Below the pieces are notes generated by a model. The model was not told where the DNA came from. It saw nothing but the letters and a program-made list of their open reading frames with translations, and ran no database searches. The position numbers and the translations under genes were made by a program. Positions 54,201 through 57,366 of a stretch of DNA of 64,000 nt are shown here, in pieces; the stretch's first letter is position 1, and each line of letters opens with the position of its first letter. Source of the stretch: Notamacropus eugenii (Eukaryota > Chordata > Mammalia > Diprotodontia > Macropodidae). Where the stretch lies: NCBI RefSeq assembly GCF_028372415.1, contig NC_092876.1, forward strand, positions 56,659,256 through 56,723,255. The letters are read 5' to 3'.

Positions 54201-54211
54201 TTCCTGGGCAT
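6121..54211 (-). CDS. RCC2: RCC2 (regulator of chromosome condensation 2, TD-60), complete 12-coding-exon gene
   Basis: Twelve exons on the minus strand join to a 1635-bp CDS of 544 residues. The product matches RCC2 as I know it from human (522 aa) along its whole length. Most of the extra length is 21 residues in the Ala/Gly-rich N-terminal exon, plus one extra C-terminal Ser (ends NPRTLS). Residues 1-116 are a low-complexity basic tail with likely nuclear-localisation clusters ([14 protein letters not shown]) followed by an acidic SSGDEDG patch. Residues from about 117 to 525 form the RCC1-like seven-blade beta-propeller, with repeat signatures such as [42 protein letters not shown] and [13 protein letters not shown]. 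From established knowledge, RCC2 associates with inner centromeres and the chromosomal passenger complex in mitosis, and has been linked to Rac1, Arf6 and RalA control in migration and adhesion. All introns are GT-AG, phase is kept at each junction and no internal stop was found. It is not RCC1, because the N-terminal exon and insert sequences are RCC2-specific. Confidence 0.97.
7385..7545 (+). repeat. MIR3-like SINE with CR1/L3-type tail
   Basis: AGATCAAATCCTGGCTCCAC, CAGTTTCCTTATCTGTAAAA and GCTAGATGATCTCTAGGTCC, ending AAATCTATGATCCTGTG. Confidence 0.75.
7776..7970 (+). repeat. MIR3-like SINE with CR1/L3-type tail
   Basis: GACCATGGAAAGAGCACTGA head, AAGTTTGAATCCAGGCTGTG, and the tail GGGTTGGACTAGATTTCAGG followed by TCCTTCCAGATCTCC. 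Confidence 0.8.
8853..8919. repeat. Perfect 28-bp inverted repeat with 11-nt loop
   Basis: Arms at 8853-8880 and 8892-8919 are exact reverse complements over 28 bp (left arm starts GGGATATAGAAGCTC, right arm ends GAGCTTCTATATCCC). The loop is 8881-8891. It lies in intron 11, about 180 bp upstream (plus coordinates) of exon 11. In pre-mRNA it would form a fully paired stem. It matches no SINE or hAT family seen in the window. Confidence 0.9.
9099..9176 (-). CDS. RCC2: RCC2 coding exon 11 (residues 484-509)
   Basis: This 78-bp exon encodes [17 protein letters not shown] and TLDGIYTEQ, in phase 0 at both ends. The acceptor is CTCCAG at 9177-9182 and the donor is GTGAGT from 9098. Tyr-Thr replaces the Phe-Ser of human DGIFSEQ as remembered. 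A 10.6-kb intron separates it from exon 10. Confidence 0.96.
11141..11345 (-). repeat. MIR/CORE-SINE, reverse
   Basis: TGCTATGTGCCAAGCACTGT, CATTTTACTGATGAAGAACT, GGCTTGCCCAAGGTCACATC and GATTTGAACTCAGGTCTTGA in reverse-MIR order. Confidence 0.85.
12000..12410 (+). mobile_element. LINE-1 ORF2 3'-end remnant, strongly diverged
   Basis: Recognisable order of LINE-1 landmarks: GTCCAGCCATTCTGG, GAAAAAGACCCATGGAG, GAACTGGAAGCTAAAG, GTCCATTCATC, CAGTGTATGAATGGAA. Frame not conserved. Confidence 0.6.
14700..14862 (+). repeat. Pyrimidine-rich tract in intron 10
   Basis: CT-rich low-complexity sequence following a short SINE/LINE end (AAGTGCACAATAAATGG at 14689-14705). Confidence 0.8.
15622..15773 (-). 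mobile_element. hAT-like element with TTAACCTGG / CCAGGTTAA ends
   Basis: Begins GTCTTTAACCTGG and ends CCAGGTTAAGAA, imperfect inverted repeats. The internal AGGAAACCAATTCTG matches, in reverse, the ATTGGTTTCCTTT block of the copy at 44689. Confidence 0.6.
15783..16088 (+). mobile_element. LINE-1 3' UTR fragment (marsupial type)
   Basis: GACTCATGATGGAAATTACT, ATCCACATCCAGAGAAAGAA, AATGTGGAAATATGTTGAAT, and CTTATAAAAGAGAATGTTGA are the ordered landmarks of a LINE-1 3' UTR common in marsupials; it ends near AATACAATACTATTTTT. Confidence 0.85.
16126..16215 (+). mobile_element. hAT-Charlie-type fragment
   Basis: GGTCAGCAAACCCTGCCTGA followed by CAGCCTGCAAGCTAAGAATGG, a pattern I know from old mammalian Charlie-related MER elements. 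Only one end is seen. Confidence 0.5.
16790..17010 (+). mobile_element. L2-type 3'-end remnant
   Basis: GGAATGGCCTCGCCTGATC, GGACAAGGACTCTGTTTTTG and CACAGTAAGTGCTTAATACT form the usual end of these elements. Similar ends occur near 24565-24690, 26230-26330, 27690-27805, 31610-31720, 45915-46000, 56765-56890 and 58170-58280. Confidence 0.6.
17571..17818 (+). repeat. Marsupial tRNA-headed CORE-SINE
   Basis: TAGGTAGCCAGGTGGGACAG head, GTGACCTTGGGCAAATAATT, CAGTTTCCTCATCTATAAAA, TGTAGTGAGGATCAAATG and GTGCTTGGCACGTAGTATG in order. Confidence 0.85.
17957..18141 (-). mobile_element. hAT-like element, same family as 15622
   Basis: Ends GGTTTCTGAACCTTG and CCAGGTCAAGAACCTGG, with the internal AAAGGAAACTGGTTCT block in reverse. 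Diverged. Confidence 0.55.
18265..18452 (+). repeat. MIR3-like SINE
   Basis: TAGTGGTATAGCAGAAAAAG head, GGAACCTGGGTTTGAACCCC, and a CR1/L3-type tail GGCTAGACTCAATGACCTTC. Confidence 0.75.
19803..19875 (-). CDS. RCC2: RCC2 coding exon 10 (residues 459-483)
   Basis: This 73-bp exon completes the split Gly, then reads [16 protein letters not shown] and PSPTFGEL. The acceptor is TTTTCAG at 19876-19882 and the donor is GTAAGA from 19802. It enters in phase 2 and leaves in phase 0. The SxIIVAADxxxxSWG strand opens the last full propeller repeat. Confidence 0.96.
20826..21055 (-). repeat. MIR/CORE-SINE, reverse
   Basis: CCCCATTTTATAGCTAAGGA, ACTTGCCCAGGATCACTCAG and TTGAATTTGAACTGACATC, ending in a CCTTGCTGCTT remnant of the tRNA-like head. 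Confidence 0.85.
22290..23340 (+). mobile_element. L2-type LINE remnants (two parts)
   Basis: AAAGTTACCACTGATCTTCT and CCCTACAGCATTTAACACAG (22390-22490) resemble the L2 RT region; CACCTGCCAGACATACTTCT and TTAATAAATTCCAAGGCC (23205-23275) resemble its 3' UTR. A CR1-tail-like block separates them. Confidence 0.55.
22700..22810 (+). repeat. CR1/L3-tail-like short tandem units
   Basis: Two to three units of about 30 bp: CAACACTGACATTCTATG, TTCTAAGGCCCCTCCCAGC, TTTGACATCCTGGGTTCTAAG. The same units occur at about 2685-2735, 24877-24945, 35040-35110 and 63235-63340. Confidence 0.65.
23350..23605 (+). repeat. Marsupial tRNA-headed CORE-SINE
   Basis: GGGCAGCTCAGTGACACAAT head, GAGTTCAAATCCAGCCTCAG box, then a MIR-like 3' half ending CACAGTAGGCACTGTATTAC. 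Confidence 0.85.
24011..24140 (+). mobile_element. hAT-like fragment
   Basis: GCTCTTAACCTGGAG start and an internal AACTGGTTTCTTTTGCATTC block. The right end is not clear. Confidence 0.5.
24377..24482 (-). CDS. RCC2: RCC2 coding exon 9 (residues 424-458)
   Basis: This 106-bp exon encodes [28 protein letters not shown] and KIRSLACG. The acceptor is TCCAG at 24483-24487 and the donor is GTAAGTG from 24376. It enters in phase 1 and leaves in phase 2. Lys replaces the Arg of the human GWRIRS as remembered, a conservative change. Confidence 0.96.
24483..25174 (-). other. RCC2: RCC2 intron 8
   Basis: A 692-bp intron with an L2-type 3'-end remnant (about 24565-24690) and a CR1/L3-tail-like segment with two units near 24877-24945. 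Its donor is the unusual GTTAGT. Confidence 0.8.
25175..25355 (-). CDS. RCC2: RCC2 coding exon 8 (residues 364-423)
   Basis: This 181-bp exon is the largest internal one. It encodes [53 protein letters not shown] and SFAVSEV, with one base left over. The acceptor is CACAG at 25356-25360. The donor is GTTAGT from 25174, with T at +3 instead of the usual purine. The exon was read from the reverse complement because stops in the flanking introns leave only short open frames. It carries the [13 protein letters not shown] repeat motif. Confidence 0.96.
25356..27339 (-). other. RCC2: RCC2 intron 7
   Basis: A 1984-bp intron with a CA microsatellite (25756-25812), MIR (-) remnants about 25995-26180 and 26595-26800, and an L2 3'-end remnant about 26230-26330. 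Confidence 0.8.
25756..25812 (+). repeat. Imperfect (CA)n microsatellite
   Basis: CA repeat with CG, AT and GA interruptions, in intron 7. Confidence 0.85.
27340..27506 (-). CDS. RCC2: RCC2 coding exon 7 (residues 308-363)
   Basis: This 167-bp exon encodes [35 protein letters not shown] and [20 protein letters not shown]. The acceptor is GGCAG at 27507-27511 and the donor is GTAAGA from 27339. It leaves in phase 0. The segment [18 protein letters not shown] is the long insertion that separates RCC2 from RCC1, part of the extra loop of this propeller. There is one difference from human as remembered, Thr for Ala in ACGxNHT. Confidence 0.97.
27507..29902 (-). other. RCC2: RCC2 intron 6
   Basis: A 2396-bp intron with L2 3'-end remnants (about 27690-27805 and 28560-28800) and one complete hAT-type element with target-site duplication (29085-29247). 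The rest shows nothing recognisable. Confidence 0.8.
29085..29247. mobile_element. hAT-type non-autonomous element with target-site duplication
   Basis: 163 bp bounded by perfect 15-bp TIRs (CAGGGGTGGGGAACC ... GGTTCCCCACCCCTG). It is flanked by GTCTAGAT (29077-29084) and GACTAGAT (29248-29255), an 8-bp duplication matching at 7 of 8 positions, the size expected for hAT elements. It sits in intron 6. Confidence 0.85.
29903..30017 (-). CDS. RCC2: RCC2 coding exon 6 (residues 270-307)
   Basis: This 115-bp exon encodes [36 protein letters not shown] and QLG. The acceptor is TCCAG at 30018-30022 and the donor is GTATGG from 29902. It enters in phase 0 and leaves in phase 1. The gene strand just upstream of this acceptor is an unusually long pyrimidine-rich tract, described separately. 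Confidence 0.97.
30018..33094 (-). other. RCC2: RCC2 intron 5
   Basis: A 3077-bp intron. Next to exon 6 it carries a long purine tract on the plus strand (30053-30268). A MIR3-like SINE (+) lies at about 31405-31560, an L2 3'-end remnant at about 31610-31720 and a MIR (-) remnant at about 32430-32530. Confidence 0.8.
30053..30268 (+). repeat. Purine-rich tract (pyrimidine on the gene strand) next to exon 6
   Basis: About 215 nt, mostly A and G in (GGAAGA)-like mixtures with few C/T interruptions. It starts about 35 bp from the first base of exon 6. Confidence 0.85.
33095..33183 (-). CDS. RCC2: RCC2 coding exon 5 (residues 240-269)
   Basis: This 89-bp exon completes the split Glu, then reads [18 protein letters not shown] and [11 protein letters not shown]. 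The acceptor is CTAG at 33184-33187 and the donor is GTAATG from 33094. It enters in phase 1 and leaves in phase 0. [14 protein letters not shown] is a textbook RCC1 repeat motif. An open frame runs upstream through the acceptor for about 60 codons, but that part is intronic. Confidence 0.96.
33184..33575 (-). other. RCC2: RCC2 intron 4
   Basis: A 392-bp intron without any recognisable repeat. It is the shortest of the gene. Confidence 0.85.
33576..33707 (-). CDS. RCC2: RCC2 coding exon 4 (residues 196-239)
   Basis: This 132-bp exon encodes the split Gly, then [35 protein letters not shown] and RNHTLALT. The acceptor is TTCTCAG at 33708-33714 and the donor is GTATGG from 33575. It is phase 1 on both sides. 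The GQLGHGD turn and the [10 protein letters not shown] strand are typical RCC1-repeat elements. Only 392 bp of intron separate it from exon 5, the shortest intron of the gene. Confidence 0.97.
34255..34310 (+). repeat. (ATCC)n tetranucleotide microsatellite
   Basis: Fourteen uninterrupted ATCC units. It lies in intron 3. Confidence 0.95.
35177..35374 (+). mobile_element. hAT-like element
   Basis: GGTTCTTAATCTGGGGGAGG start, TCCATGAACCTGC, internal AACTGATTTCCTTTGG and a CTTCATCAGACACTGCC right part, the order seen at 44689. The TIR at the right end is eroded. Confidence 0.6.
37148..37318 (+). mobile_element. hAT-like element
   Basis: TCTCTTACCCAGGAGCC start, TCCATGAACTTGG, AACTGGTGTCCTTTG, TTATTCTGAGAAGGG and AGAGGCTTCAT in family order. 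Confidence 0.6.
37336..37680 (-). repeat. MIR (CORE-SINE) copy, split by the hAT element
   Basis: Reverse MIR: CAAGCACTTTACAAATATC, ATTTAATCCTCACAACAATC and GATGAGGAAACTGAGGCACA lie left of the insertion; GATTTTCCCAGCACTACACA lies right of it. Removing 37493-37621 restores a continuous MIR. Confidence 0.85.
37493..37613. mobile_element. hAT-type non-autonomous element nested in a MIR copy
   Basis: 121 bp with ends CAGGGGTGGGGAATC and GGTTCCCCACCCCTG. Flanks GGTTAACA (37485-37492) and GGTTAAGA (37614-37621) form an 8-bp duplication, 7 of 8 identical. It interrupts a reverse-oriented MIR at its CAGAGGTTAAG segment, so it is younger than that MIR. Confidence 0.87.
38511..38654 (-). CDS. RCC2: RCC2 coding exon 3 (residues 148-195)
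   Basis: This 144-bp exon encodes [35 protein letters not shown] and [14 protein letters not shown]. The acceptor is TTGCAG at 38655-38660 and the donor is GTAAGTG from 38510 downward. It enters and leaves in phase 1. It contains the first clear RCC1-type signature, a conserved Cys-Ala-Ala-His-Ser turn followed by the LWSWG strand. Small differences from the human protein as remembered are Ser for Ala in CLxG and Pro for Ser in VSGxC. Confidence 0.96.
38655..41814 (-). other. RCC2: RCC2 intron 2
   Basis: A 3160-bp intron with the 58-bp-period minisatellite in an L2-type sequence (38890-39180), a MIR (-) fragment about 40700-40790 and a poly(A) run near 40885-40901. The part from 39250 to 40650 shows nothing recognisable. 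Confidence 0.8.
38890..39180 (+). repeat. 58-bp-period minisatellite in an L2-type sequence
   Basis: At least four units of GATACATTTATTCAACAAAC, then CTTGAGTAGTGCCTACT and ATGGCACTGTACTA-like blocks. The TTATTCAACA block begins at 38959, 39017, 39071 and 39129, giving spacings of 58, 54 and 58 bp. Confidence 0.8.
41815..41908 (-). CDS. RCC2: RCC2 coding exon 2 (residues 117-147)
   Basis: This 94-bp exon is too short to stand out as an open frame. It was found by reading the reverse complement for the expected [18 protein letters not shown] segment. It encodes [18 protein letters not shown], then [13 protein letters not shown], with one base left over. The acceptor AG is at 41910-41909 after a CT-rich tract and the donor GGTAGG starts at 41814. 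It enters in phase 0 and leaves in phase 1. This is the first strand of the propeller; in this fold family the N-terminal and C-terminal strands usually close the last blade together. Confidence 0.95.
44689..44870 (+). mobile_element. hAT-like element, best-preserved copy of its family
   Basis: Starts GGTTCCTTAACCTGGG, internal ATTGGTTTCCTTTAG and ACTCTGAGAAGGCTTC, ends AAGTTAAGAATC. It carries no open frame of note. Confidence 0.65.
45375..45612 (-). repeat. MIR/CORE-SINE, reverse, nearly full length
   Basis: GCCTACTGTGTGTCAGGCAC, CCCTTTACAAGCATTATCTC, TTACAGATGAGGAAACTGAG and AGGCAGGATTTGAATTCGGG in order. Confidence 0.88.
47413..47573 (+). repeat. Purine-rich tract in intron 1
   Basis: About 160 nt of GA-rich sequence with short A-runs and very few pyrimidines. 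Confidence 0.8.
47845..48075 (+). mobile_element. LINE-1 ORF2 3'-end remnant
   Basis: TCATAGCAGCATTCTTTGTG, ATTGGAGAACAAGCTGATCA and GAATATAACGGAAGGCCTGC follow the order of the LINE-1 ORF2 C-terminal region. Diverged. Confidence 0.55.
48230..48490 (+). repeat. Marsupial tRNA-headed CORE-SINE
   Basis: GCAGCTAGTGGCTACTGCAC head, GTGATCCTGGCCAAGTCACT, GGTTGCTGAGGATCAAATGA and GGCACATAGTAGGTGCCATA. Confidence 0.85.
49480..50150 (+). mobile_element. L2-type LINE 3' remnants
   Basis: GCCTTTAGAATAAACC and CCTGCCACAATCTGGCTCC (49505-49562), then TTCACCTTACATGTTGCC and a GCTTAGCATATATAACAC-to-AATAAAATG end. A reverse MIR piece (about 49640-49790) interrupts it. Confidence 0.55.
50605..50695 (+). 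mobile_element. LINE-1 ORF2 fragment
   Basis: AAATCACTAATTATTAGAGG, ATGCAGATTACAGCC and TTGTACCTCACACCC match the LINE-1 segment also present at about 61390-61450. Confidence 0.55.
51580..51815 (-). repeat. MIR/CORE-SINE, reverse, nearly full length
   Basis: GTGAGTGCCTAGGCTGTGAC, TCATTTGATCCTCCCAACAA, TTACAGATGAGGAAACTGAG and GATCACAGAGCTAATCCGAG in order. Confidence 0.87.
53864..54211 (-). CDS. RCC2: RCC2 coding exon 1 (residues 1-116)
   Basis: This 348-bp exon begins at the ATG whose complement is CAT at 54209-54211, in context AGCAGGATGC with A at -3. It encodes MPRKK, then an Ala/Gly/Arg-rich disordered tail, and ends at EPEHTKERI. The donor is GTGAGT at 53863-53858 and the exon ends in phase 0. 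It is about 21 codons longer than the human exon as I remember it, owing to Ala/Gly expansions such as [13 protein letters not shown]. It is very GC-rich and lies in the CpG island, so it also shows long spurious open frames on both strands. Confidence 0.95.
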
Positions 54212-54241
54212 CCTGCTGCTCCGGCCGCGCTGGGTCTCCGG
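54212..54241 (-). other. RCC2: RCC2 5' UTR portion of the ATG exon
   Basis: Upstream of the start codon on the gene strand the sequence reads TGTCCCCAG, then 30 nt, then the ATG. The CCCAG at 54246-54242 is a plausible 3' splice site, so these 30 nt would be the end of the 5' UTR. This placement rests on the acceptor motif and on my recollection that mammalian RCC2 has an upstream non-coding exon. If the acceptor is not used, the 5' UTR continues upstream. Confidence 0.55.
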
Positions 54242-54243
54242 CT

Positions 54244-54275
54244 GGGGACACGCACACACACGCACACACACGCAC
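54244..54275 (-). repeat. (TG)n-like tract at the acceptor of the ATG exon
   Basis: On the gene strand, GTGTGTG blocks broken by GC run directly into CCCCAG. It forms an unusual UG-rich 3' splice-site context in place of an ordinary polypyrimidine tract. Confidence 0.7.
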
Positions 54276-55411
54276 AGCCAGGCGGGCACATCCACGACAC
54301 AATAGAAGCGGGGGTCAATTTAGGAGAGGGAGAAAGCGAAACCCCCCGACCCGAGCCCCCCAGTGTCCGAGCCGGCCCCGCAGGGGCAACTTTGGGGGGA
54401 GCGGTGCCGCGCTCGGAGAGCGCCCCAAAGTGCCCGGTGCACCCCCGGCAACGGCCCCCCAAAAGTAAGCCCGGGAAGGGCATGAAAGACTGCACCCTAC
54501 CCCCCCAAAAATAACCCCGAAATCCTGAAGGCAAACGACTGGGAAACGCTTCCCGGAGTCTCCCTCGGGGCGCTCGGGTTTGAGGGGGGTCCGGCCGGCC
54601 GTCTCCCCCACCTGCTGCTTTTGTCCGAGAGCCGCCAGCCAGCACCCTCCCACCCCGTTTAAAAGCCCACAGGGAAATTAATGGCAATTATCTCTTCCCC
54701 CTCCCCCTCTCCCCCGCTTCCCTCCCTCCCCCGCCGCAAACGGCCGGAGGGTCGGTCCAGAGCCAAGTCTCCGGCCTCCTTCACCCCCAAAGGAGGCCAG
54801 GCCCGGGGGTGCAGGGCGTCCAGGTGGGGAGCAAAGACCTTCCTCCGGGGAGAGAAAAGAATTTTAACCCTCCCCCTTTAAAAAAACGCCACCTGGTTTT
54901 TTGTTGTGTTTTTTTTTCTCCCAACCAGAAAAAAGCCCGCAACTTTGGTGGGAGCCCCCACTCCGGCCGGCTGCTCCCCCTCGCCCCCCGGGTGCAGACC
55001 GCGCCGGGCCGCCCTCGCCGTCCTCCGGCGCTCCGCTCTCCTTTTGCTCTGTCTGCCTTTTTTTTTTTTTTATTGATTTTGAACAATGGGATCTCTGTCT
55101 GTCTCCGATTAAACCACGTGGATCCGCCTTCCTTCCCTTTTTTCTTCATTCAAACCTCCCCCCGGCCCCCCTCGCTCTCCCCAGGTCGGGCGGCTTTTTT
55201 TAACCTCTTCTCTTTCCAGACAAGCCAACCTCAAACTTTCCCCTCGCTCGCGAAACTGATCGCTCGTCGATTTCAGCCCCCCCCACCTGGGCTGAAAGTG
55301 ATGGAAAAGCCCCCCTTAAAAATAAGGACCGGACGCTCTCGATTCCAAACCGCCCCCCCTCCCGCGCGGCCCCCCCCATCCCGGCAAAGAAAAGGATCTC
55401 AGCCCACTCAC

Positions 55412-55458
55412 CAGACACACTGGAGATGTAAATACGAGCTTCCAGGACAAATGCTCCA
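55412..55458 (-). other. Candidate RCC2 5' non-coding exon (donor end)
   Basis: On the gene strand a good donor, CTG followed by GTGAGTG, begins at 55411. It is the best splice donor I could see between the ATG exon and the far edge of the CpG island. It would pair with the acceptor at 54243-54242 to give an intron of about 1.17 kb. The exon start is unknown: it could be a transcription start farther upstream, or a TTTTGTAG acceptor at 55459-55466 that would define a 47-bp exon. A weaker alternative donor (CAG then GTGGGG) lies near 54611. Inference only. Confidence 0.35.
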
Positions 55459-57124
55459 CTACAAAACAGAAACACATGGACGAGCAGCGGAAAAGGAGAG
55501 GGCTAGAGCGGAGCCGGGGAGCCAACCTCCCCACCGCGCCCCCTCCAGGGCGGGAGGACCCCGGGGCCTGCAGGCCGGCCCCCGCCCCTCCCCCAGGCCG
55601 GGCCGCGCGGGCTGCCCCCGCCCCCGCCCTCCCTCCGCGCCGCCGGCTGCGCTGGGCGCCCTCGGGGGGAGGAGGCGAGCACGCCTCCGGCTCCCGACCG
55701 GCCCCCCCCGCTCCCGGCCCCCCCCCCCGCCTGTCTGAGCGCTGCCGCAAACTTTGCCAACCTGCCCTCCGAGGGGGATGCCCCACGCCTGCCCGCTCCG
55801 GTTCGTGGGGAAAGCCGGGCTCTCCAAGGAGCGGCCGGGGGAGCAGAGCGGGGCGGCCCCGAGGCGCGGGCTGGCACCCGGCCGGCGGGCAAAGCCCCCT
55901 CGGGGCCCCAGCCCGGGCCGCCGCGTCGGGGCGCTCCCCCGCCCGGGCCGGGTTCGTTCTCGGAGGCTCGTGGGGGCCGCAGTCGGAGCCGGGACCCGCG
56001 AGGCCGAGAGGAGCCCCCATGGCGCTGTGACCTGAAGCCCGAGGGGCCCCCCACCCCCGGACGGCCGGGGAGATTAAGTAACGGTCCGACCCCGAGTGGG
56101 CAAACCTTGGACCCCAGAGGCCGGCTCCTCCCCACGACGCCTCTCTGGGTGCGCCCGAGATAACAGATAATACGCAGAATTAGAGATAAGCACGGCAGGA
56201 TGGCTCGTGGGCCGGCTCTTGTGCGTGCCAGCAGAGCCAGCATTTCCAGGAAGCTGGTTTCGGGCTTTGGAAACGACCACCTTGGCACCTGGGCAGGGCC
56301 GGGCCCCGCTCAGAGACGAGGAAGCTAGCTGGGAGGTGGGAGAGGCTGGATTGGAACTCAGGACTCCCGACTCCAGGGCCAGCACTGTCTACTGCAGCAG
56401 GACTTGGACCCAAGTACTCTGAATCCAAGACTAGTGCCCTTTCCTCCATACCAGGATGGCACTAAGGCAGTGCAGTGCCCAAGTGACTGGAAAGAATGGC
56501 CTTGCGAGTAGTACGTGTGCATTCAGTCAGTTAGCCAATAAACTCTTAAGTACCTATGTGCCTGTACCTGTGTTAAGAAATTCGGATACAAAGTCAGGAA
56601 TGACTCTCAAGGTGTTGCCAGTCTAATGAAGGAGACGGGATACAAACAGCTATGTGTAAGTAAGATAGAGAGAGGACTCATTTTAAAGAATCAAGAGGGA
56701 GGCACAGAATTATGAAATAAGCTCTCGTGCAGCAATACCTCGTATAGCAGTGTCCTACTTTTCATTCTTCTTATATCTGTTGGATTGAAAGTTCCTTCGG
56801 GACAGCAACTGTGTTAGTCATTTTTATGCACCTGGTATGCCCAGCACCATAGCTGGCCCGGATAGGCTTTGAACAATCAATGTTTATTGAATTGAATTAA
56901 CTCCCTTAATAATAGACTGTAACTTTCAAGTCTTACTCAGATTTCTCATTGAAATGCCCTAAACTCCTAAAGGCCACACCTCCAAGATTTGGCAGCTAAA
57001 TCCTACCAAGCTGTACAGGTTTGGAAGTGCAGGAGGAAGTATATCAGTTCTCCGAGGAGCAGCCCCCATAGGTTTGGACCCCCAGGGTGATGACCAAGTG
57101 ATGAACTGTTTCAAATGTAGCAAT

Positions 57125-57366
57125 GGAGACATTGGAAACGAAGTGGATACAATTTGGGGCTTAGAAGCTGGAAGATTCATCAACCTGCATTCAAGTCTGT
57201 CCTCAGACACTTGCCAGCTGTGTGGCCCTGGGCAAGTCACTTCACCCTGTGAGCATCAGTTTCCTCATCTGTAAAATGAACTGGAGAAGAAAATGGCCAA
57301 ACTACTCCAGTATCTCTGCCAAGAAACCCAGATGGAGTCATGAAGAGTGAAACAACTGAACGAGAA
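57125..57366 (+). repeat. Marsupial SINE with RTE-like 3' tail
   Basis: tRNA-like head with GTGGCCCTGGGCAAGTCACT, CATCTGTAAAATGAACTGGA, AAACTACTCCAGTATCTCTG, and GATGGAGTCATGAAGAGTG then AACAACTGAAC. The last part resembles RTE/BovB-type LINE tails. Confidence 0.85.

Larger units (their letters stand above)
53110..56060. promoter_or_regulatory. CpG island promoter of RCC2
   Basis: About 3 kb of very high G+C with abundant CpG spans the ATG exon and extends roughly 2 kb upstream of it, in sharp contrast to the AT-richer, CpG-poor surroundings. No TATA box is apparent where a start would be expected, as is usual for housekeeping promoters. A motif resembling an NRF1 site (GCATGCGCA) lies near 53379-53387 and a related GGGCATGCG near 53294-53302, both in the 5' end of the first long intron. 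The transcription start cannot be fixed from sequence. Confidence 0.8.

Noticed and set aside
53382-54305. 307-codon plus-strand open frame, and a 211-codon one at 53879-54514
   Set aside because: Both lie over the GC-rich CpG island and antisense to RCC2 exon 1. The proteins are Pro/Ala/Arg-rich low complexity, as expected from a stop-poor GC-rich shadow.
55316-56288. Long minus-strand open frames (234 and 261 codons) in the promoter island
   Set aside because: They overlap each other in different frames, have only Gly/Pro/Arg/Ala-rich content, and reflect lack of AT-rich stops. No domain is recognisable.
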